64,000 nt of DNA from the NCBI RefSeq assembly GCF_021018805.1, contig NC_086283.1, forward strand, positions 11,607,162 to 11,671,161, given 5' to 3'. Positions 12,801 to 24,800 of this stretch are shown here, in pieces. This DNA comes from Prinia subflava. Lineage: Eukaryota > Chordata > Aves > Passeriformes > Cisticolidae. The translations under genes and the position numbers were made by a program. Positions within the stretch are counted from its first letter, which is position 1. Each line of letters begins with the position of its first letter. Under the pieces are notes generated by a model. The model saw only the letters and a list, made by a program, of their open reading frames with translations. It made no database searches and was not told where the DNA came from.

Positions 12801-15800
12801 TCTGTCCCTGGAACAATTTCATGTATTGTTCTTCAGCTATTCATTTTAGTGCTTTTGAAAATAATTTGCAGGATTTTGAAAGGTGCTAAACACATTCCGT
12901 GTTCTGTTCATCTGAAATAAATTGATGGCTCTAAAGATTTCTTTTAATAGAGAACATTTAACATTAAATATCTCCTTATTAAAGAAGAATTTGTGGACAG
13001 GTCTAATGTCTGTGTTAAAAAATGCCACTCCCCCCGCCACAAAATTAAATCACAGATCCTGACTTGTTGCTTGTACACTTTGAGCACAGATAAACTGGTT
13101 AGAAGTTTATAGAAAGGGGAGGAAAGACCAGAAATGGAGCAAGGGCAGGGAGAAAGGAGATGTGGGGTTGAATGTGCATTTGCAGGCCAGAAGTAGAAGA
13201 GCAGGCTGATGATCCATCAGCCTTGCCAGGAAGGGCTGGGAGTTGCAGGCTGGCTTGTGCTGATGCATTGCCTTGGTCTCGCTTTTGTGTGCCCCTAACA
13301 AGTTGTGTCCTCTCCTTGTCTCAGTGGATGGCAAGTGGACATCCTGGAGCAAGTGGTCCACCTGTGGCACGGAGTGCACCCACTGGCGCCGGAGAGAGTG
13401 CACAGCCCCAGCTCCCAAGAACGGGGGGAAGGACTGCGAGGGGCTGGTGCTGCAGTCCAAGAACTGCACGGATGGGCTCTGCATGCAGGGTAAGTGCTTT
13501 CTCCAGGACCTGGGATCTGTGTGGCAAACCCTGAAATAACTGCAGATCAGCATCAATGGCCTAAATTCACAGAAACATTTGTAGGAGAAATGAGTTAGGG
13601 ACCGGTTCTCAACCAGTCTGGACACTCCACTCCTCTTGCCTGAGGAATATGAAACAGTGAAGAATTAGAAAGAGTCATAACAGAGCCTTCTACTGCCTGC
13701 CCTCCCCACCAAACAGCCCTCCTCTCTGCATTGGTTCAGCATCTGTCCAGTGAACCTTGGCAGTGGCTCTTACAGCACTGCAAATGGAAAAATAGAACAT
13801 TTAGAGCAAAGCCAGCATTTTCAAGAGCAAATTTGGCCAAGAAGATCGGCTTCTGGCTTCTCACTGTCAGGAATGGTGAGTGCACGTGTTTCTATTTATA
13901 ATAGTTATTCTCCTTTCTGAATTTCGGGTGACTTGTGGTAGAAAGAGGTACACTGCATTGATGCAGTGCTGATGCAAACTTCCTATCTGGCTGCCAGCAT
14001 GCTGCAGCCTCATGGAGATAAGCTGTAGCTCTGAAGTCTCTTCCCCCTGTGCCTATTCACGCAGTGCTCCTGCCTTTCTGACTAATAGAGAGATAACCAA
14101 AGAAAAGCAGGTTTTAAGTGTAATTCTGATATACACTGATGAACTCAGCTCTACACTCCATCCCTTCTCAGAAATGAGGTCTTCTCTGGTCTTCTGGTGC
14201 ATCAAAACTCCCTTTCACATTTCATTAGTACAATAATCCGAGCCAGAATCCTTGCATACAGTTCTTTCCTATTCCTTCATCCTGTCTCTCTGCAGTAGTT
14301 CTTTGTCAAGCATCAGCTCTCTGTTGTCCAAGAGTTGTGGCCCTCCAGTACCTCTGTGTCTAGATCATAAAATGCTTTGAGTTCTATCATAAAAAAAGGA
14401 GTAAAGAATTGTTATTCTCTGAGGCAGGTTGGTTTTGACTGAAATATTCATGACGACAGAAAATGACACTACCAGCATATATATTTGTCTGGTCTTTGAT
14501 TAAGTGCTATATAGGATAGCTACTGTGTTTATAGCGATCTCTGACCTACCCTATGGCACAGCATGACCATTTACTTTGAGGTTTCACAGATTTACAAATA
14601 TCTTCCTTGATATGGCTCACACAAGCATTTCCATCATGTTAAGAGCTATTAGTCCATGTCAACGGTCTAGAAAGCTGTAATCCCTCAAAATACTTGTTTT
14701 TAAGGTGAAATTGGAAAAGTAACATTCAGAACTCCTCTCTTTTTCATTTCTAAGAATAGGGAAAAAATCAGCTATGTCTTACTATGTAACACCTTGGTGA
14801 CTTTTATTGTAGGGAAGCTAATGCACTCCTAGTTCCAGCAGTGTTAATAAGTCATTATGGCAAATTAGGAGGAAAAGATGCATTTCCCCACGCAGAAGAG
14901 CTCTTCACCATCAGATTATATTTAGACAGCTGTATGTCATCTTTGTGTATGTGCATAAAGAGAGCCATTTAAGCAGAAATCTTGTGGAAAAGTAGATATA
15001 ATAGCACAGCAGAATAAAAGCCCTGTAGGGATCTCATTTATCTGTTGATGGTATATTGCATTTTATTTGTGAAAGTGGATGCCGAGTATAAAGCAGAGGT
15101 CTTCAGCAGGAGAAAAGGTGAAACTGTTGTGAATCCTATTCTACTTCATATACATGTATATAAAAAATGGTAATGAAAAATATGGAGTCACATAATGACC
15201 TGCTTAGCTCCAGGGGCCATGATAATCCTTCAGTGTTGGAATTTAATGGCAGTGTTTTAATGGTGTCTTTATACTCTCAGGGTTTCATATACCTGTAAAA
15301 CTTCCAGTCCTGCTCCCTGATCCGTCACTGCTGAGAAGATTGATTTGCTGTACTTTGTGGCAGTGTGCCTGCTGCGCTCTCTCTCTCTCCTTCCCTCTCT
15401 TTTTCTTTATTTATCTTTCTCAGTTTATGCAAAATCAATCTGAACACTTACATTTTTGCCCATGTGGATTTAGATTCATAGAAAATCTGCCTGCTGAGCC
15501 AGGAAGACACACAGCACTCCTTTCATTCCTAAAACAGTGTGCTTCTTTCCATATTATTTGAGGCTCTGAGGGTCTGGCCTGGAACTCATGATTCTCCTAG
15601 CCTGGGCACCTGTAGATTCCCAACAGTCTTCTCCTGTGGCTTCATGCCACTGGGTCTGGCATGGCACATGTGGCATGGAGGAAGCTTCACCCACATTTTC
15701 TCTGTGGCCACAGCCCTCTGGGAGATCTGTTGGCCAGCTTCTTACCTGCACCATAGTCAAATCCTGTTCCTAGGTGCCCTGGTGCTTCCTCCTTGCTGTC

Positions 15801-18800
15801 AGTCTTTAGTGAGAGCTTGAAGTTTGACACCATGGTGTAGTTGAAGTCAAAGAATTAGTAGGCAGACCCACTTCTCAGGAGTCACTAGCCTATTGCTCTG
15901 AAAAAAACTCACTTAATAAATATAAATAAAGTATAAATATAAGTAAATATATAACTCTGTATAGCTGCATGTAAAAGACATCTTGGAAAATGCTGGATTG
16001 GATGAGTCTAATTTATAAGCCCTTTCTCTTCCAGTCTATTATTCACTTCAGTAGCATCAGCTGGATAAATCAATAAGCTCTTTCATCAGGCGGCCCCTGC
16101 TCCAGCAAAGAGCACAAGTCTGCACCACTATCGATTTCTGTGGGGATAAAAACAGTGGAGCTTTCTCCATCCCTTGTAATTACAGTATTTTACACCCAAA
16201 GCTGTAGTTTGTGCTTACCACTAACTGTGGCATTTCTCATGCAACTCTGCTGTTGCATTTATTCAGACTAATCATCTTGCTGGTACACACATACTCTCCC
16301 GTATCCAGTAGTTAGTGTTTTTCTGTTAACATGAAGGGATGAACAGTCATTAAACTAGAGAGCCCACAGAGAGCCAGCAGGCTGAATTGAAGAGGAAAAA
16401 CAGATGTAGTGAAAATTTAGGGCAGTCATTGCTATTTTAAGTTTGCAAGTACACAATATTGTTTAGCAGTTCCCATTATAACAATTTCATAATTCCCATA
16501 ATAGCATTAATACAATCTTCTGGAACAAAATCTGCTGTAGGTGTAAGAAGAATTGTCTGGTTACCACCCACGCTAGTTGCATTATTGCCTCCATAGATGC
16601 ATTATTTCCCATTTAATGTATGAGTACTGTGGTAAATACTTCAGTGCAAGGAACAACACTTTTAAAGGCACGCACTGCATCTCACAGGGGATTGCTCTAA
16701 ACTGAAGCTCTGCAATTAGCCCTTCACTCGTATCACCTAATGACTTTGGTGGGTGTTCTATGCAGGGAATTAGAAAGCAAAGCACTCTCCTGCTGCCTCA
16801 AACTTCAGTACAAGTAGTTCCCTTCACTAGGTCGCAAACATTTTTAAAGCAACCTACCAGGGGAAGTATTTTGCTGGACTCAGTCTGGAATGAGTGCGAG
16901 ATCGCTTGTGTGGTACAAAATAAATGCTTCTGCATTGCATTATGCGTAAAATCCTGCTGATAGTCAAGAAGAGGTGGACAACCAATGAGGAGAGTTAGCT
17001 GTGCTGCTTGGTTATGTTGATGGCTTATTACCTGAGTTGTGACACGCAGCTGTCATGCTCACAGCATGTCACGTACATCCTTTCTGTGGAAGGATCTGAA
17101 GTGACAGTGCTCAGATCTGTATTGTCTCACATCATAAAACACACTGCAACAGTCCCTGTCCTGAATGAATAAGTACAGCAAGTCCATGGGTATGAGCTTG
17201 GTGCCTGCTGGTCTTTTAGGCTTTTCTGAAATCGTGCCTGGGATGTGCAGGGTTGGCACTAGCTCAGTCAGAGGAAGACAACCAGTGCCCCTTTTTTCTG
17301 TTCACTTTTGGCTTTAAGTCAACCATTGTGGCTTTTCATAAAAGGCTGGCTAAGATGTGCTTTAATTTTTCTTTTTCAAAACACAAAGCTAACAAGCAAG
17401 ATAATACAGAAGCACAAGTTGTTGCTTGAGAACTATCGGCTATATAGTTACACAAATAGTACTGTTGCTCTGTGAAGTAAAATTGCTTACTTTATACAGT
17501 CGCACAATATGGAATAAAAATCTGTCATTGAATAGGAACAAAAAGAAAACTGCCACCTGTGAATCATTGCCAAGGGTCATCAGATCCAGTATGAACTTTA
17601 CCGTTGTTTCTTGAGCATGAAAAGACTGAGATGTACTACTGTTATTTAAAAAAATGGAAAAAAAGATTCAAAATACCTTCACCTGTTGCTACAGACAATA
17701 CTCTGGACTAACTCTCAGGTCACTCTGGTCTTCTCCCTGCATGCAGCTTAACTACTTGGAAATGCAAATAGCAGATGCACTGCTGGAAGAAAAGGAACCA
17801 TACTGCGGTGAAGATGTTATTACCAGACCAGTAATACCATTCCTTCTTAGAAAAGACTGCCTTCTAGTCAAGAGTGGATTGATGTGATATGGGGACAGCA
17901 AACCTGTATTTGCTGAGTACTCTGAAATCCTAGTCTGAAAGGCAGTATGAAGTTCATAAGGTTCCCTCCTGCAATGATAATGCCTAAGCAAGTGAAAAAG
18001 ATGCAGTTTATCCTGCATGAAATGGCAAAATGGTGCCCTTTTTCAATCTTGTCTCTGTTTATACACAGGTCCTGAGTAGAAAGCAAGGTCACCACGATAC
18101 TAGCATCTCTTTCTTCCCAAAACATACACATTCTGCACATTTCCTGGCTGGTTAATGTAACATGTCAGAAACTCTGATGGAATAAGTATTTGTTTCCCTT
18201 TTTGGCTTGATTTGAAAGCAGGCATTCAGGGAAGAATTACAGGGCAGAGCAGGTTGATGAGGACCACAGGTCCACCAGAGCAGATCAGTGTGCAAAGAGC
18301 AGGGGAATGTTTTCCAGGCTCCAGAAGGTAAGCAGAACTCTCTCAAGGGAGACTGCAACAGAAGCCCGTGTGTGCAGAGGAATGAAATAAAATCTTTCAT
18401 TAAGAGCATGTGGGTCGAGAACTTCTAATACATTCAGTCTGTCAGCATGATGATACAGCCACCTGGCCTGTTTTGGCCTAGCAGGGGGAGTTCATTCATT
18501 TGAAGAAAGCATCTCATCTATTCCTAGAGGAAGTTTTCCATAATATTGTTTTGATATGAGTAAAGGGATGTGTTATTCCATTTTCTACCCAGCTACTATG
18601 CAATGGTATGGCAGCCAAGGGAGTTTATGCACACATCTCAGAGTTATGACTCATCTCTATTTTATTGTAGGGACATGAAAAATCCCCAGCTGAGAAGCAT
18701 CCACGCTCTGATGGGCCCTGAGTAACTGAGAGCTCTTGCCTAGAAAACCAACTGCTTGAAGCAGATAAAAGTGTCAGGGGAAAGCAGAAGTGCAGAGCCA

Positions 18801-21800
18801 CACCCTGGGCACTGAAATCCCTGTCTTAACCCCAGTCAGTTCAGAAAGAGCCACCTCCACATTATTTTTAAAGAAAGCAAGTGCTGTAAGATCTCCAGGC
18901 TGTTTTCAAAAATCTGCACTAATTAAAAAAATATTATAGCCATGCAGAGAGGAGAAAAAAGACAACCCTGTCCATCTATACTTTTCATTCTTCTTTTAGG
19001 TTTTCTTTTATTCTTTCCTCTTCCTCTAGACATTAAAAAAACTCAAAAGTTACTAAGATAGATGAAAGAAGAATTCAAATCTTAAGAAGTCCAACTGATA
19101 TATCGATTTAATTGTAGAAGAAAACCACCCCATACAGAGACAATAATGTACATTTATATTATCCTTATCATATACAAAGGCAGATATATTTCATGATTTT
19201 TGCTTTCCTGTCAGGGTGTCAGGCAGGGCAAAGTTACATGAGCACCTGAAGGCTCAGCGAGGAGTAAGTGAAACAATCAGAAGTAAAACTCAGTGCTCTC
19301 TTTCTCTAAATCTGGACTAACAAAATTATTTGCAGTATGCTTAGATGAAAACTCATGTTGGGGAAGGAAGTTTCTAGAATTTGGGAAACAGACATTCAGC
19401 CGATCAGCTGATTCTGTAGTCTCTTGGATTTTTGAGGTTATAAACTGGGCAATACAAGTTAGCATTTGGCTCCCTGGCAAGGCTCCTTCCTCAGGCTGCA
19501 GGAGGTGGAGGTTGGATCGATAGATCGGATTGATCAATCAATCCCTCCAATCCCTCCAATCCGCTGATCAACTGACACAGAGGCTTTTTATCCCAAATTG
19601 CAAAATGCATATTCATATTTTTTATCTACACACTAACCAATCTAAGTACAATTTTAAAGTTCGTAAAAACTACGAAAAACATTATCAAAACCTACGCACA
19701 TAACATATCTATTAACGTAAAACTCTATCTTACTAGCATAAGGTTCTACCTTGTTGTACATAAAATTCATACTAAAAATTATAAACAGTACCCTACTCTA
19801 TTTTTGTTATGTCTATACTCTATCACTAAGCCTGAAGCTGTGTCCTTCTACACTGAACTAGGACTTAGGGCATGTAAAGCTTAAGGCTCAGGGTTAGATT
19901 TCTACTTTTATGTATCTAAAGCTTTTATATATTCTAATTTTTCTAAATGTTTTAATTCTATCTCTGTACTTTTCACTCTCTGTGGAGGATCCATGGAAAC
20001 ATGGACTCCGACACCTCTCCTAGATTCTCTTCTAATTGTCCCTTCCTTCATCTAGCTGTCTGCCATGTATCCTCTCTCCAGTGGTGTCCTTTGTCCTAAT
20101 TTCAGCACTCTTGTCCCACTTGTCCCACAGCAAAGTGAACCCCAGGAAGTCTATCTAGCTTTCAGTCATTGCAAGAGTAGAATTTGCAAATACACATCTA
20201 GCAAATTGCAATGCAAGGCATGTGTTTACATTTGCTGTCAAACAAGCATAATGAACACAGTGCTGAGGTCCTACTAAAGACATGAGATTTAACCAAAAGG
20301 TCAAAGTCCTTAACTGTAGAAGTCTGCATAAAGTCAAACCTGGGTGTTCTAATCCACATCAAATTTTAAGTTATCCTTCTCTTCCATCTTCCCTTATTCC
20401 CATATAGATGTCATGCATGTTTAAACTCAGGCAAGACCTTTCTATCAATGTTAACAAAATGTCAGGATCTAATTTAAAATGAAAACATAATTGCAGTCTT
20501 AATTATAGAATATCATGAATTCCTGTTCAAGGAGAGAACAAGAGAGTGTCCCCATTTAACTCACCCACTCAGGAAAGATCTGAGATAATACCCATGTAAA
20601 TAATCAGTCACAAAACCTCAAGCTCCCTGTTTATTAGCCCACCCTGAATATGCCAATAATTAGTCCTTCAGAAGGAAAATAAATTGCTGTGCATTATCTC
20701 TGGGATGCCTGATATCATATCTGACCTTCAGCATCATTACTACAGACATGAAGGTCTTTCTTTAGAATAGAAAATGTAGGAAGAGCTGCGCACATTCTGT
20801 CTGAAAGATTTGTGCTTTGCCAGGGACATTGTTGCTGGTTGGTTGGTTGGTTTGCCTGTTTGTTTGTTTAAATTTTTAACCATGTCTTCTTGGTTTTGTG
20901 ATACATTTCCTGCCAATTAACAAGGGAGAGAAACAATTAACAGCAAGTAGAGTTCAAATTTTACTGTTAATACTCTTCCAATCTCATTAGCAACATGTTA
21001 ACTGGGCATGAAGCCTTGACACTAAACAGTCAGAATATGGGGTTTACTCTAAGATTACTCTTGTACCATTAACTCTGCCCCTTGTAGAAAAGAAAATACT
21101 GGAAACATGCAGCCTCTGTACAGTAGAACTTGCACAAAGCAGTTTAAAACTCCTGAATGTCAAATTAAATATGCAAAAATCTTTACTGTAAACTGGGAGT
21201 ACATGACTGTTGAGCCATCATAGATGGAAACCTAGATGGATGTAGATGAAAGCCAAAAGCTTTGCAATGTACCTGAATTAATATCAGGTACATTGCAAAT
21301 ATTAATTAAAGCCCTTGAAAGTCTTTTTTGAAAGCTTTGAGCCTTTGTACACTGTACTGATCATCTAGAATTTCCTTTAAAATAGTGAAGAAACTCAAGC
21401 AAGCTGGTGATAGCTGTAGGAATGATGGTGAATGAGGTAAGATAAAAGGAAACAGGACTGGTAATGCAAGGTCACAGCCACAGCACTGCAAACACTGCAG
21501 GGACATATAACTTTTTTTCCTTCTTTGTCTCAAAACCCTCTCTGTATAATGGAATTCAGAATATTGATTAATATCTCTTCCCATGAGTGCAAAAAAACCT
21601 GAAATTGGGCTGACATGGAATTGAGAATGGCATTTTACAGGGAAAGGGAGATAGGCTGAATTTCTAGAACTTGGAATTTGGAAACAATCATATATAGTTG
21701 GGGGGTTGAGGATTTTTTTACTCATTGAGACCCTTTGAACTAGAAATTAACAACAAGAAAAAAGTTACTACGGTTCTTAAACCAATTTTATTCAAACTTT

Positions 21801-24800
21801 CCAGGATATTTTCTGAGACTGAGACTCATTATAGAAAATTCTAGCAAAACCCAAAGATTTTAAATTAAATTCCAAGCTACTGGAGCTGGCCCAATGAGGA
21901 GGGTAATATGACTTAATACTGAAAGAAGACCTCATCTTGGGAATTAAGAACAGAAGCAATTGGGTGCATATTGTTTGAGTCTGGTATGAAAAATAATTAC
22001 CAGCTTGCTGGCTTTGAGTTACCAGACACTGGAATTCATCTGATGTGTATATATCACAGCAAAAAAAAAAAAAGTTTACCGAGTTTTTTTCAGTAAACCC
22101 ATGCCACATTTTATATACCACACACCTACTTTAAATCATCCATGAACTGCTTCCTTCAAATGTTAAGCATCTGCATGTAGGAATCAGTCTCTGTTTATCT
22201 GTTTCCTGAGAAAGGAAGGCAGCAGTTGAAAGCATGCAGTCTTGTTTTCTCAGAGGTGATTTGAGGTCACTGATTTTGGAGCCAAAGGGGGCAAAAGTGC
22301 TATTATAATATGTTATGCTCAACCTGTTGAGTTCTTTGCAACAGGATGTTCTTGAGGCATGTCATGTGGCTAGGCTTTCAGAAAGGCCATGGAATTACTT
22401 GACCTCAGCTCTTTTTGCTGCTACAGAGCGAGTAAAGACAGCTTATAGATTAGAAGTAAGTGGTGCCAGATTAAAGTATGATTCATTGAAGAAACTAGCA
22501 GTTATGGTGTGTTTTATGCAATCCTCACTTTATTAAATGAAAGTGCAGCTCTCCAGTTCTCACTGATCTTGATAGAGTCTCAAATTATATATCATTAACT
22601 GTGACCTCAGCTGCTAATGTGATAAATCTATTTCTTTGCAGTTTAATTGTAAATATTTTTGTAAATGCGAACCAAACTGTATAAGCCCTAGTAAATAAGT
22701 GGCCAGAAAGATCATCTTCAGCTACTTCATCTGTCTCAGCTATGTAGTTGCTAGAAAGAGGGAAAATAGGCAAGAAAAACACAAACTGGAACCTGGGTAT
22801 TTTTCTTTCTCTCTTATGTAGATATTTTCATTTCTACAAGCAGCAGAGTAAAATATTTTCATAATCTGATCAATTCACTCTAAAATTGATATTCATTAAT
22901 ACAAATCCAGCATGACTAGAATGCTAGCAAAACCAATTATGGACCAAAAAGTGGGGAGCCAGTTACAAAGCTCCCTCTGCATGAAACTGTGACCTAGAGT
23001 TTTATAACACAGGGATAAAAATTCTCTTTAAAATATGCCAGTTCATAGGCCAAGGCAGTATATTGCCATGGCTTTATAGGTAAAATCAAACACAGGATTT
23101 CAGAATGCCCATGGTCATGACCCTGAGTTCCCAGGCTGAGCACCGTGTGTGTTTAAATGCCCATGATTATGCTGAGGAGTAAATTCTTTCCCGGTGGAAG
23201 AAGAGGAGCTTAGAACAGTCATTTTGGTGACTCTTTGGTGACAGTCACTTGGAGATATGCTGAGGGCCCTTCAGCGATGCAGAGCAGCTGCTCTGTCTCC
23301 TGGGGCCTCTGGCACAAACGTGTTCCCAGAAGGCCAAAACAAGGCATGTGGGACCAGAATGCTCAGGCTAGACTTCCAATGTTTGAGGATCATCTGCCTT
23401 CACAAACTGCACCAAACTAGTTAAATGAGCTTCACAATCTATTCAGTTAAATGGTCGCGGTTTCCCAAATCAGTGCCAAGCGTGACTGATGCTTAAATTG
23501 AGTTAAAGTAAATTGATAAAAAGCCTGCTGTAGTCTTTTCTATATGTTAACATTGGATTGGTTAATTTTTCAAGTACAATTGACATATTCACCCTTCTTC
23601 ACTTTTCTCAGTGTGTTGCATCATTATAAAGGTGATTAAATAGCTCTTCTCATGCTTTCTAGAAACAAAATAGGCAATGTCAACTTAAAGCACCTTTTAA
23701 ATGATACATCTGCATTTGTACAAAGGATTTGTGCCAGTGTAATTAATTTCGTTAAAAAACCCCCCACTTTTGACACTTGATAGAAACGCTTCCATAGGGA
23801 CAAAAAACATATTTACAAAGCTAGATTGGACTCTAAAGTAGAATACATGGAGAAACATTAACTTAACTAAAGGCTTTTTATTGAATGCCTTTACCATGCA
23901 ATTACAGTGGTTCAATTTCTGTGCATTAACCTGAGCCTCCCACTGATTTTCCAGGTTTGACATAGGGTGAGGTACTTGTACAATGAGGGAAACAAACACC
24001 CATTTTGATAAGCCTTTGGGAACCTCAAACAGCAGGCACTATGCAAGCATAAAGTGTGATTATTCTACTTTATTCATTCAACAGTAAGTTATACAACAAA
24101 ATAGCAGAAGCGATCTTGAAAATATGTATTTCCCAACTGTAGGAAGAAGCTTAAATTACTTTTCTCAAAGTAGCTCACTGTGAAACCAGCTGTTCTGAGT
24201 CAGCAGCCTTCCTAGAGTCAAACCCTCCAGCACCTTTCTAAATTCACACTCATTAAAAATGTTCATCACCCTGGTAGAAGTCCCTTAGGTATTTGCCAAG
24301 CAGTGCTGTTCATACAAGGAAGAAGAAGAAAAAAGACACACAAAAGATCTCTCTTCACTGCAGTTACTTTGAAGAGAAGAAGGAAGACATTCTTCATTAT
24401 TTCAGTTACTAATCCCGGCAGGTTTGTGTCATTATCTGATGAAAATGTCCTTTTTTCATTGTTTGAAGGCATAGTCAGAAGGACCAGTGTGACAGCCAGC
24501 TTCCTACAGAAAACCCCATTCTCTTGTGCTGGGATTGTGGCAGTAAGCATGCCTCTTACCCATCACCAGTGCATGGCTGCAGGCCTTCTCCTTGCCCCTT
24601 CAATGCCCACTCCCCTTTGGAGGAGTGACAAAGGCATGGTCAAAACTAATTTTGCTGTAAAATGTCCTGCCCAAATGGCAGAAGCATCCTGTAGTATCCT
24701 TGCCTCTTCCTCCTGTTTCAATAGATGTATCTTTGAATGGGTGCCCAAAACATTTCTGTGGAGGAAATTGGCATCACTCTTATGTGGCTCCAGGAGTGCT

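Noticed and set aside
13107..13625. 172-codon minus-strand frame
   Set aside because: Antisense shadow of the TSP1-2 exon and its flanks; no independent family match.
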